From Acidimicrobiia bacterium (GTDB lineage Bacteria > Actinomycetota > Acidimicrobiia > UBA5794 > JAOTWH01): a stretch of 12,948 bases of DNA. Both the position numbers and the translations under genes were made by a program. The notes under the pieces were generated by a model. The model was not told the DNA's origin, did not search any database, and worked only from the letters and a program-made list of their open reading frames with translations. Below, one piece after another: positions 1 through 5,631 of the stretch (positions are counted from its first letter, which is position 1; every line of letters begins with the position of its first letter). The DNA lies in the NCBI GenBank assembly GCA_029863035.1, contig JAOTWH010000048.1:1-12948 (forward strand). Direction: 5' to 3'.

Positions 1-30
1 CCGAAGACAATCGCTGTGGAAGGAACAACA

Positions 31-462
31 TTGCTCTACTTTGCGTACACATCGCTGATCGAGCCATCGAAACTCGATGAAGTTGCGCCGGGAGCAGAAT
101 TCGCTTTCATCGCCCACCTGCCAGAGTGGGGGCTTGGCTTTCCATACAAGAATGGCGGCGGCGGCTTGCCATCAGCAGCTCCCGAACCCGGGGCAACCGT
201 ATGGGGAGCGGTGTTCGAGCTGTCGAGGCCTCAGATGAAGGCCATCGATCAAGCCGAGAAGAAGGAAGGTCGCAAGCCAGCGACCGTCGAAGTCATGGAC
301 CGGGGCGGCCGGCGCCACGACGTCACTGCTCACCTTCACGAGACCAACGGCAAGAAGTACAAGCCAGACGCGGCCTACCTGCGCTCCATGGTGCGTGGCA
401 GTAAGCACTGGCAACTCCCCGTTGGTTGGATCGCCGGCCTAGAAGAGCACCTCAGCCGCTAA
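31..462 (+). CDS. Gamma-glutamylcyclotransferase-like (GGCT/AIG2-fold) protein
   Basis: About 143 aa, the usual size for single-domain GGCT/AIG2-fold proteins, which release 5-oxoproline from gamma-glutamyl amines; the substrate here is unknown. The N-terminus MLYFAYTSL matches the family's YFAYGSN substrate loop, with TSL in place of GSN. The expected catalytic acid is Glu76 in IDQAEKKEG, equivalent to the family LDxxEG. The C-terminal YKPDAAYLRSMVRGSKHWQLP resembles the usual PSxxYLxxIxxGAxxxGLP element. I chose TTG at 31 because AAGGA (20-24) lies 6 nt upstream and the conserved YFAY then falls at the extreme N-terminus, as in homologues. GTG at 16 is the in-frame alternative, and the frame is still open to the window edge. 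It is followed after 11 nt by a membrane-protein gene on the same strand. The fold assignment is fairly secure; the enzymatic activity is inference. Confidence 0.8.
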   Translation: MLYFAYTSLIEPSKLDEVAPGAEFAFIAHLPEWGLGFPYKNGGGGLPSAAPEPGATVWGAVFELSRPQMKAIDQAEKKEGRKPATVEVMDRGGRRHDVTAHLHETNGKKYKPDAAYLRSMVRGSKHWQLPVGWIAGLEEHLSR

Positions 463-473
463 CCGGCGGCTCA

Positions 474-833
474 ATGCCCAAGATCAACTGGGGTGGCGTC
501 CTCATCGGCGCCGTGGCTGGCCTGGGAATCACTGCAGCGCTAGCCATCGTCTTGTTCGCAGCCGGCATTCGCCCCGACGACTCCACGCCCGCCCAGATGG
601 GATTCATACTGGTGCTGTTCGCAGGTGAAACGATCGCAGGATTCGTCGGAGGCCGATTCGGAAGGCCTACCGAACCTCTCCATGGCTCCCTGTCTGCGCT
701 AGCCCTTTTCGCCGTATCGGCCGCCACCTCTTTGGCCACCGGAAGCGATGTTTCACCTGCCGTGATCGGGATGTCGGCCTTAGTGGCGATGGTGTTGGGT
801 ACCGCCGGAGGCGCTCTGGCGATGAACCGCTAG
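474..833 (+). CDS. Small four-helix integral membrane protein, unknown function
   Basis: 119 aa, strongly hydrophobic, with about four predicted transmembrane segments at residues 6-29, 42-63, 70-90 and 95-117, and glycine-rich helix faces (GAVAGLG, AGFVGGRFG, GTAGGALA). The alternation of helices with a GGRxG motif after helix 2 recalls small TIGR04086/DUF-type membrane proteins, but I cannot name a family. The ATG at 474 gives an N-terminus (MPKINWGG) that leads directly into helix 1. An upstream in-frame ATG at 426 lies inside the preceding gene and would add a non-hydrophobic tail. No strong ribosome binding site is visible, so translation may depend on the gene ending 11 nt upstream. A strong hairpin follows 16 nt after the stop. 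No function is proposed. Confidence 0.7.
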   Translation: MPKINWGGVLIGAVAGLGITAALAIVLFAAGIRPDDSTPAQMGFILVLFAGETIAGFVGGRFGRPTEPLHGSLSALALFAVSAATSLATGSDVSPAVIGMSALVAMVLGTAGGALAMNR

Positions 834-849
834 CTACCGCCATGAGACA

Positions 850-873
850 GGGCCCGCCCTCTCGGGCGGGCCC
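850..873. terminator. GC-rich hairpin between a convergent gene and rnpB
   Basis: A perfect 10-bp stem (GGGCCCGCCC, 850-859, with GGGCGGGCCC, 864-873) with a 4-nt loop. Read on the minus strand the loop is GAGA, a GNRA tetraloop, and the stem is followed by TGTCTCAT, a weak U-containing tail. It lies 10 nt beyond the RNase P RNA and 16 nt after the stop of the plus-strand membrane-protein gene, so it is placed to terminate both. Neither side has a long U-tract, which is common in high-GC actinobacteria. Confidence 0.75.
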
Positions 874-883
874 CAGTCACGTT

Positions 884-1223
884 CATGAGCCCGTCTGTAA
901 GCCGGATTCTGTCGTGGGCGACCATCTATCTGGGACCGTCGTTGCCTTCGGCCTCGCGCGGCCTACCTGGGACATTGGGCGGGCTACCCGTCCCTGCTTG
1001 GCCTTGCTCCCGGTGGGGTTTACCTAGCCGTCCCGGTCTCCCGCGACGCTGGTGGTCTCTTACACCACCCTTTCAGCCTTACCTGTGCCCCGAAGGGCCA
1101 TCGGCGGTTTGCTCTCTGTTGCACTTTCCGTCGGGTTGCCCCGCCTGGGAGTTACCCAGCACCGTGCCCTATGGAGTCCGGACTTTCCTCGACTTGCGCC
1201 GCGGTCGCCTAACGGGCTCGCTC
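884..1223 (-). ncRNA. rnpB: RNase P RNA, bacterial class A
   Basis: This is the catalytic RNA that removes 5' leaders from pre-tRNAs. Conserved elements read on the minus strand in the expected order: GAGGAAAGTCCGGACTCCAT (CR I, near 1171-1190); the GAGAGCAAACCGCC core (about 1103-1116); GGTAAACCCCACC with GGAGCAAGGCCAAG (about 997-1025); and ACAGAATCCGGCTTACAG (CR V, 895-912). The ends are set by helix P1: GAGCCCGT (1212-1219) pairs perfectly with ACGGGCTC (887-894). The ends are therefore good to a few bases, and the length (about 335-340 nt) suits a class A RNA. It is divergent from the DUF302 gene, and a hairpin at 850-873 follows its 3' end. The plus strand of this interval stays open in some frames by chance; I see no protein gene there. 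Confidence 0.96.
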
Positions 1224-1225
1224 GG

Positions 1226-1231
1226 AGTTTA
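1226..1231 (-). promoter_or_regulatory. Candidate -10 box of rnpB
   Basis: Minus-strand TAAACT matches the actinobacterial TANNNT -10 pattern. It ends about 6 nt before the predicted RNA 5' end around 1219-1220. No convincing -35 hexamer is seen at 16-18 nt. The position is right but the motif is short, so confidence is modest. Confidence 0.4.
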
Positions 1232-1280
1232 CGCCCCTGATAACCCTCCGGCGCAAACACATCATCTGCCGACTAAATCC

Positions 1281-1321
1281 ACTGCTCCTCCTCAGCAGTC
1301 GGTTTCGTGCGAAACTACTCT
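1281..1321 (+). promoter_or_regulatory. Two adjacent inverted repeats and a -10 box upstream of the DUF302 gene
   Basis: ACTGCT (1281-1286) and AGCAGT (1294-1299) form a 6-bp inverted repeat with a 7-nt spacer. Directly after it, GTTTCG-TG-CGAAAC (1302-1315) is a perfect 6-bp palindrome with a 2-nt spacer. TACTCT (1316-1321), a TANNNT -10 candidate, abuts the second palindrome, and the ATG follows 19 nt later. The palindrome occupies the space between -35 and -10, where a repressor operator would sit. The repeats are seen directly; their regulatory role is inference. Confidence 0.4.
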
Positions 1322-1340
1322 TGGGGCTGCAAGGAGGCCT

Positions 1341-1742
1341 ATGAACGAACGCGGCTACGGCATGGCGGTATCCACATCCCTCTCCCCCGACGAAGCTGAG
1401 GCTCATATCAGGGCTGAGCTGGAGGCAGAGGGCTTTGGTGTTCTCACCGAGATCGACCTGGCGGCCACCCTCAAGGAGAAAGTGGGTGTGGAGCGCGGTC
1501 CCTACAAGATCCTTGGCGCCTGCAATCCCAACCTCGCGGCCCGTGCTGTCGAGGCAGAGGAGGACATCGGTCTGCTACTTCCATGCAACGTCGTGGTGTA
1601 TCAGTCCGGAGACCGCACCGTGGTAGCGGCGATGGAGCCGCAGACCATCGTGCAGCTGACGTCCAACCCCGAACTCGAAGACATCGCCAAGGAAGCGCGC
1701 CAACGGCTAGATCGCGCTCTATCGGCACTGCCGCAGGAGTAA
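1341..1742 (+). CDS. DUF302 domain protein
   Basis: 133 aa, almost entirely one DUF302 domain (PF03625), a small alpha/beta fold of unknown biochemical role found in many bacteria and archaea. Family hallmarks are visible: the opening GYGMAVSTSLSPDEAEAHI strand-helix; FGVLTEIDLAATLKEKVGV; YKILGACNPNLAARAV; the central LLPCNVVVYQSGDRTVVAAM; and a C-terminal helix after NPELEDIA. The conserved Cys in GACNP and in LLPCNV are both present. The ATG at 1341 has AAGGAGG (1331-1337) at ideal spacing, which decides the start; the open frame upstream runs antisense through rnpB and is not coding. It is convergent with the DUF3179 gene, with only 5 nt between stops and no visible terminator. Confidence 0.94.
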   Translation: MNERGYGMAVSTSLSPDEAEAHIRAELEAEGFGVLTEIDLAATLKEKVGVERGPYKILGACNPNLAARAVEAEEDIGLLLPCNVVVYQSGDRTVVAAMEPQTIVQLTSNPELEDIAKEARQRLDRALSALPQE

Positions 1743-1747
1743 ACGCC

Positions 1748-2977
1748 TCAGCCTTCGATGATGGCGCTTCCCGCCTGGTAGGTGGACCAGGCGAACCAGA
1801 ACGTGTCGAGGTGCGGGATCCGCTCCAGGGACGTGCCGGCTAGGGGTCCGTCTGTGGCCTTGCCCAATACGTTCCAGGTGGATGCCGTCTGGGTATCGAC
1901 GAAGACGGCGCCTTGTACCTCGAACGTCAGAGACTGACCGTCGACCTCTGGACTGAACACGCCTACCGATCCGACGTCCCGGCCCTCGTCCACGAACGAG
2001 TCCTCCAGCGCGCTGGCCTGACCGGCAACCCACAAGATCACGATCTCTTGACCTGCCACCTGGCTGTGGGTGGCGCTGGCCTCTCCTGAGCTAACCGCTC
2101 CGATGGTCCAGGCTTTGGCGTCATCGCCGATGGTGACGCCAACGACCCGCTGCAGCGCCCGGGCCCGATCGTCGAGCGCACCGCGGAACAAGAAAGGGGT
2201 GCCGTCTTGGTCGTCATAGCCAACATAAGGATTGCGCCCGTAGTCCCGCGAGAACCCGGTGGAGTCGCGATCTAGTACCTGGCCCCCTGGGAAGGCCTCC
2301 TTGAAGTCTTCCCAGGCGACGAGCGGTGAGCCGATCGGCTCAAGCGAGTCTCCGGCGAGCATGCCGACGACGGCCCGCCCATCGAAGTGGGTCCACAGCG
2401 ACTCTGTTGCTCGGTCGTACATGACAAGGGCCGACGCGAACAACCGACCGGAGGTTCCAAAGGTAGTTTCGACTCCCCTCACTTCTCTGATGTAGCTCAC
2501 GGCCGAGTTGCACAACGGGCAGTACGTGATCGAGACGGGGACGGCTCCAACCGTGTCGTTGACGATCTCATGCCAGATGAGCACTTGTACCGGATAGGCC
2601 CGGGCGTCACCATCGATCTCCAACAGCACCACCGGCTCGGCATCGGAGAGGTACTGATCTGCCTGGGCCACCGTCACGAACACGGGATCGTCTATGGGCG
2701 GTATGCCATCCGGCGGCGGCCCACCTGAGATGATCTCCGCCGGGTCGACCAGCGGCTCGGGGAACTCGGTGCTGTCCCTGGTGTCGAGCGCCGATGGCCC
2801 AAAAGGCAAGACGGGTTCGGATGCCTCATCCGAAGCGTTGGTTGGGAGTGGATCTGTTGGCGGTGGATCGGTCATCGTGGGGTTGGATTCCTCCCCCGGT
2901 GCTGAATTATCGACCCCACCGGCGCACGCCACAGCAATCAGGGCAAAGGCAGCCGCAAAGGCGATTCGGCGGGGCAT
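1748..2977 (-). CDS. DUF3179 domain lipoprotein
   Basis: About 409 aa. MPRRIAFAAAFALIAVAC is a short basic then hydrophobic signal with a lipobox-like AVA|C (Cys18), so it is probably a secreted, membrane-anchored lipoprotein. Residues about 20-75 are a Pro/Ser/Thr/Asp-rich linker. From about residue 95 it matches DUF3179: YPVQVLIWHEIVNDTV, then SITYCPLCNSAVSY with a CxxC pair (Cys153, Cys156), FGTSGRLFASALVMYDR, TESLWTHFDGRAVVG, and a C-terminal extension after RVVGV. The family's function is unknown; the CxxC could be redox-active or metal-binding, which is inference. The start is uncertain: ATG at 2977 gives the cleanest signal peptide, with GTG at 2980 and TTG at 2989 as alternatives, and an AGGGGG sits a few bases upstream. 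No terminator is seen between it and DUF302. Confidence 0.9.
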   Translation of the reverse strand: MPRRIAFAAAFALIAVACAGGVDNSAPGEESNPTMTDPPPTDPLPTNASDEASEPVLPFGPSALDTRDSTEFPEPLVDPAEIISGGPPPDGIPPIDDPVFVTVAQADQYLSDAEPVVLLEIDGDARAYPVQVLIWHEIVNDTVGAVPVSITYCPLCNSAVSYIREVRGVETTFGTSGRLFASALVMYDRATESLWTHFDGRAVVGMLAGDSLEPIGSPLVAWEDFKEAFPGGQVLDRDSTGFSRDYGRNPYVGYDDQDGTPFLFRGALDDRARALQRVVGVTIGDDAKAWTIGAVSSGEASATHSQVAGQEIVILWVAGQASALEDSFVDEGRDVGSVGVFSPEVDGQSLTFEVQGAVFVDTQTASTWNVLGKATDGPLAGTSLERIPHLDTFWFAWSTYQAGSAIIEG

Positions 2978-3081
2978 CACCCCGAACAACGCCCCCTAAA
3001 TGATCGTTGTTCCTGCGACTGTCGGATGCAGGACACTGGTTCAGGTGGGTCCGATTACTGCCGAAGAAGTTGTCAACGCCC

Positions 3082-3468
3082 ATGACACCGAATCGCACCA
3101 TCGTGGTAATCGAGGACCAGGACTTCACCGACCGGGTGATTCGTGGCGCACTCCGCAAGCGCCCATACGACATCGTCACGGCCAACGATGGGGAAGCGGG
3201 CCTAGAGCTGGTAAAGGCCATCAAGCCCGACCTTGTGCTGTTGGACATTTCCCTTCCGAGAATGGATGGTTGGCAGGTATTGGCTGAGATACGCGCCACC
3301 GACGAAGTGGTCCAGACCCCTGTCGTCATAGTGACGGCCCAGGGTCACGCCGCCTCTGATCCCAGGGTTGGCGCGCTAGATGTCGAGGACGTGCTGACCA
3401 AACCGTTCTTGGTTCGCCAACTGCGAGACGCGGTGGATGCGGTTATGGAGAGGTCTGTCGCCGCCTAG
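3082..3468 (+). CDS. Single-domain response regulator receiver (CheY-like)
   Basis: 128 aa, a bare receiver domain with no output domain. All phosphorylation residues are in place: acidic pair Glu11-Asp12 (VIEDQD), phospho-acceptor Asp55 (VLLDISLPRMDG), Thr85 (VIVTAQ) and Lys107 (LTKPF). Such proteins act by protein-protein contact once phosphorylated by a histidine kinase. No kinase is encoded in this window, so it is an orphan here. ATG at 3082 starts just before the first beta strand (RTIVVIED). The open frame continues upstream to 3007, but that part is unlike the family. GAAGAAG at 3063-3069 is a weak ribosome binding site with a long spacing. The DUF1684 gene follows after 37 nt. Confidence 0.92.
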   Translation: MTPNRTIVVIEDQDFTDRVIRGALRKRPYDIVTANDGEAGLELVKAIKPDLVLLDISLPRMDGWQVLAEIRATDEVVQTPVVIVTAQGHAASDPRVGALDVEDVLTKPFLVRQLRDAVDAVMERSVAA

Positions 3469-3482
3469 CACGAGGACAGCGA

Positions 3483-3505
3483 GGCACGGATTACCGTGCC
3501 GGCAC
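3483..3505 (+). promoter_or_regulatory. Hairpin and possible leaderless promoter before the DUF1684 gene
   Basis: GGCACGG (3483-3489) and CCGTGCC (3494-3500) form a perfect 7-bp inverted repeat around ATTA. TACCGT (3492-3497) inside it fits TANNNT and lies 8 nt before the ATG at 3506. The same element could be a -10 box embedded in an operator, or an RNA hairpin at the gene junction. No ribosome binding site is seen before this start codon, and no T-run follows the stem. Confidence 0.38.
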
Positions 3506-4120
3506 ATGAAGGACGTTCATGACACTTTGGACCTGCTGGACTATCGCCGCCGCGTCCTAGAGTTCTATTCCGAAGTCAGGGCGGGTGGCGCCGGGGAACC
3601 AACCTGGACCGCATGGCGGACGGCGCGGGATCGCATTTTCGCTCATCATCCCCAGAGCGCGCTCGACGCCGCACAGCGAGTCTCGTTTCGATCCCTCCCC
3701 TACTTCGATTATGACCCGGCGTGGCGCTTTGAGGTAGAGGTGGAGCCGGTTGATACCGCCACCGAAGACATCGCCCACAGCGATGGGCGAGAGCACACCG
3801 GAATGAGCCGATTCGGAGTAGTGAGGTTCGCAGCAAACGGTCAAGACCTCGAGCTCGCGCTCTATTGGCTGGAGGAGTACAGCGGGGGCGTTTTCTTGTC
3901 GTTCCGCGACGCAACCAACGGCACCGAGACGTACGGGGGCGGCCGCTATCTGCTCGACTCGGCCAAGGGAGCCGATCTGGGTAACGCCGGAACCAAGATC
4001 GTTCTTGACTTCAACTACGCCTACCACCCCTCATGTTTTCATAACGAGGTCTGGTCGTGTCCGCTGGCGCCACCCCGCGATCGCCTCGACGTAGCGGTCA
4101 CCGCCGGGGAACGAAGCTAA
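3506..4120 (+). CDS. DUF1684 domain protein
   Basis: 204 aa, the standard length for DUF1684, a conserved family of unknown function common in actinobacteria. It opens with a helical region (LDLLDYRRRVLEFYSEVR) and a segment like the family's WRxxRDxLFxxHPQSAL (residues about 30-55). It ends with the diagnostic core: LEEYSGGVFLSFRDATNG, ETYGGGRYLLDSAKGADLG, IVLDFNYAYHPSCFHNEVW and CPLAPPRDRLDVAVTAGE. The two conserved cysteines, in HPSC and SCPL, are present. ATG at 3506 matches where homologues begin; the upstream open frame overlaps the receiver gene out of phase and is ignored. It lies between the receiver and thioredoxin genes on the same strand, but a possible own promoter at 3492-3497 makes operon membership uncertain. 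Confidence 0.92.
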   Translation: MKDVHDTLDLLDYRRRVLEFYSEVRAGGAGEPTWTAWRTARDRIFAHHPQSALDAAQRVSFRSLPYFDYDPAWRFEVEVEPVDTATEDIAHSDGREHTGMSRFGVVRFAANGQDLELALYWLEEYSGGVFLSFRDATNGTETYGGGRYLLDSAKGADLGNAGTKIVLDFNYAYHPSCFHNEVWSCPLAPPRDRLDVAVTAGERS

Positions 4121-4175
4121 GGAATCAATTCGCCCAGCCGATGGTTGCACCTGGACCACTTGAACAAGGAGAGCC

Positions 4176-4583
4176 GTGCCGACCACTGAACTGACCAAGG
4201 ACAACTTCGCATCGACCATCAACGACGGCGACATCGTCGTCGTGGACTTCTGGGCCGAGTGGTGTGGTCCCTGTCGCTCTTTCGCTCCTACCTTCGAGGC
4301 GAGCTCCGACAAGCACACCGATGTCGTCCACGGCAAGGTCGACACCGAGGACCAACAGGAGCTTGCCAGCTACTTCAACATCCGGTCGATCCCGACTCTG
4401 ATGGCGTTCCGAGAGAGCGTTCTCCTCTTCTCCCAGCCAGGCGCACTTCCACCGGATTCCCTCGAGGACCTGATCACACAGATCAAGGACCTCGACATGG
4501 ACCAAGTTCGAGCGGAGATCGCTGCCCAGGAGGCTGCATCGGCCGAGGGTGAGGACGACAGCGACATCCCGCAGCCGCTCTAG
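4176..4583 (+). CDS. Thioredoxin with acidic C-terminal tail
   Basis: 135 aa, a cytoplasmic thiol-disulfide oxidoreductase. The active site WCGPC (Cys30, Cys33), the buried Asp24 in VVVDFWAEWCGPC and the cis-proline Pro73 in RSIPTLM are all canonical. The thioredoxin fold ends near residue 105. About 30 further residues rich in Ala, Glu, Asp and Gln (ending EGEDDSDIPQPL) extend it beyond the usual 105-110 aa. The GTG start at 4176 is supported by AAGGAGAG (4166-4173), only 2 nt before the codon; the sequence starts at the first beta strand, as in relatives. It is 55 nt after the DUF1684 stop, with no terminator between. It ends at the strong bidirectional terminator at 4606-4635. No thioredoxin reductase is in the window. 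Confidence 0.94.
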   Translation: MPTTELTKDNFASTINDGDIVVVDFWAEWCGPCRSFAPTFEASSDKHTDVVHGKVDTEDQQELASYFNIRSIPTLMAFRESVLLFSQPGALPPDSLEDLITQIKDLDMDQVRAEIAAQEAASAEGEDDSDIPQPL

Positions 4584-4605
4584 TCGCCCGCAACCTTATG
4601 ACATC

Positions 4606-4635
4606 AAGAAACGGGCCCCGCGGGGCCCGTTTCTT
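4606..4635. terminator. Bidirectional terminator, 30-nt perfect palindrome
   Basis: The half-site AAGAAACGGGCCCCG (4606-4620) is followed immediately by its exact reverse complement (4621-4635), giving a GC core with a T-rich tail (TTTCTT) on both strands. It lies 22 nt after the thioredoxin stop and 20 nt after the convergent aquaporin stop. This is the clearest intrinsic terminator in the window. Confidence 0.92.
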
Positions 4636-4655
4636 AATTCGATTATCGATCTCAG

Positions 4656-5378
4656 CTAGTCGGTTACGGCGTCTTGGACATCCTTGAAGTCATCGCGGAA
4701 ATCGAGATCTCCCGTAACGATGATCTTGTACAACACCCAACCGACAATGGCCCCGATCAGGGGCCCGGCGATGTACACCAATAGGAGCTGGCCACCGTCG
4801 CGTGAGGCAACATCGGCGATAACGAACGGCGCGAACGACCGGGCCGGATTAACCGATGCGCCTGTCAGCGGGAAACCGATGAAGTGAACAGCGGCGTAAC
4901 CCATGGATATCGCCAAGAACGCCTGCTTCGCCATGCCGGACTTCGTTACCGAGAGGATCAGGAACACGAACACCGTCGTGAAGAGAACCTCTCCGAAGAA
5001 GGCTTGGCCGTTGCCGAGATCGGCGACGTCGCCAGGAACAGTCATGGTTCGTGCGACAGCCTCCCGGCTTACGAGGATCGCGACGAACCACGATCCAAGC
5101 ATTGCTCCGGCAAACTGAGAGATCCAGTATCCGACCAAGTCACCGAAGTTGATCCGGCCATCCAAGAACGCCGCCAGGGTCACGGCCGGGTTGAAATGTC
5201 CACCGGACACCTCACCGACCGAGTAAAGGCCTACGAGCAACGCCAAGCCGAATCCGAGCGGGACGGCAGCCTGCAAAGGCGTGTCCGTCGCCAACGCGGC
5301 GAGAATGCTCCCGGTGCCTATACCGACCAGGACGAGCGTTCCGAAGACCTCGGCAAGATATTTCTGCCAAGTATTCAT
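4656..5378 (-). CDS. Aquaporin (MIP family, AqpZ-like)
   Basis: 240 aa with six transmembrane helices and two half-helices, the standard MIP channel length. Both NPA boxes are intact: HFNPAVT (63-65) and SVNPARS (177-179). By alignment to E. coli AqpZ the selectivity filter is Phe43, His165, Ala174 and Arg180. Phe plus His plus Arg is typical of narrow water-selective channels rather than glycerol facilitators; Ala replaces AqpZ Thr183. Selectivity is inferred from these residues only. ATG at 5378 has AAGGAG 8 nt upstream. It is monocistronic: its 3' end meets the shared terminator at 4606-4635, and its 5' side faces the repeat-rich region 5379-5631. I cannot assign its promoter; CTGACA on the minus strand near 5425-5430 is the nearest -35-like hexamer. 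Confidence 0.95.
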   Translation of the reverse strand: MNTWQKYLAEVFGTLVLVGIGTGSILAALATDTPLQAAVPLGFGLALLVGLYSVGEVSGGHFNPAVTLAAFLDGRINFGDLVGYWISQFAGAMLGSWFVAILVSREAVARTMTVPGDVADLGNGQAFFGEVLFTTVFVFLILSVTKSGMAKQAFLAISMGYAAVHFIGFPLTGASVNPARSFAPFVIADVASRDGGQLLLVYIAGPLIGAIVGWVLYKIIVTGDLDFRDDFKDVQDAVTD

Positions 5379-5426
5379 CGAACAGTCTCCTTCTTCCTCC
5401 GTAATGGAGCCCCGTCGGGCGCCTTT

Positions 5427-5475
5427 GTCAGGGGTTCTGACCCCCTAAGTCGCGAAAACGTTTCTTGTTTCCGCG
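5427..5475. repeat. Two short inverted repeats upstream of the aquaporin gene
   Basis: First element: GTCAG (5427-5431), GGGTT, CTGAC (5437-5441), overlapping an alternative pairing GGGGT (5431-5435) with ACCCC (5440-5444). Second element: CGCGAAAAC (5451-5459) and GTTTCCGCG (5467-5475) pair at 8 of 9 positions around a 7-nt loop. They could be operators of the aquaporin gene or fragments of dispersed palindromic repeats. The function is not known. Confidence 0.45.
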
Positions 5476-5488
5476 CTGGCACGGTAAC

Positions 5489-5506
5489 GGCACAAAGGCA
5501 CAAAGG
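5489..5506. repeat. Short tandem direct repeat, GGCACAAA
   Basis: The unit GGCACAAA occurs at 5489-5496 and 5497-5504, followed by a third partial GG. It lies between the inverted repeats and the heptamer hairpin, in the same non-coding interval. It is low-complexity in look and no function is assigned. Confidence 0.5.
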
Positions 5507-5525
5507 TGGGGATTTGAGGACGTTG

Positions 5526-5582
5526 CTCGTTATTCGTTTCTCGTTCCTCGTAAGAAACGAGAGACGAGAAACGAGAAACGAG
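5526..5582. repeat. Imperfect hairpin made of mirrored heptamer repeats
   Basis: The right arm is four contiguous heptamers: AAACGAG at 5555-5561, 5569-5575 and 5576-5582, and AGACGAG at 5562-5568. The left arm is four contiguous heptamers of the complementary type: CTCGTTA (5526), TTCGTTT (5533), CTCGTTC (5540) and CTCGTAA (5547). The arms are separated by one base and pair in register. Most positions match or are G-U wobbles, so each arm is about 28 nt. It ends 14 nt before the promoter of the downstream oxidoreductase and lacks a T-run. It is neither a CRISPR (no spacers) nor a standard terminator. Confidence 0.85.
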
Positions 5583-5595
5583 GGCCAGCGCCGGG

Positions 5596-5623
5596 TTGGC
5601 AGAGACTGTCGGCCCCCTACTCT
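5596..5623 (+). promoter_or_regulatory. Promoter of the F420-type oxidoreductase, leaderless arrangement
   Basis: TTGGCA (5596-5601), a 16-nt spacer, then TACTCT (5618-5623). The ATG at 5632 lies 8 nt after the -10 box and no ribosome binding site precedes it, so transcription should start at or within 1-2 nt of the start codon. This is the best -35/-10 pair in the window. Confidence 0.55.
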
Positions 5624-5631
5624 CTCTTGTC

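Noticed and set aside
885..1340. Open plus-strand frame upstream of DUF302
   Set aside because: It lies antisense to RNase P RNA, whose conserved elements account for the sequence. The DUF302 start at 1341 has its own strong ribosome binding site.
1743..1747. Terminator between the DUF302 and DUF3179 stops
   Set aside because: Only 5 nt separate the stops and no stem-loop is visible at the junction.
2694..3003. Plus-strand open frames over the start of the DUF3179 gene
   Set aside because: They are complements of the low-complexity Pro/Ser/Thr linker and signal peptide of the lipoprotein, with no independent start signals.
5526..5582. Heptamer array as a CRISPR
   Set aside because: The units are contiguous 7-mers with no spacers, and no cas genes are present.
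5526..5582. Heptamer hairpin as an intrinsic terminator
   Set aside because: The stem is moderate in GC, has no T-run after it on either strand, and no gene ends near it.
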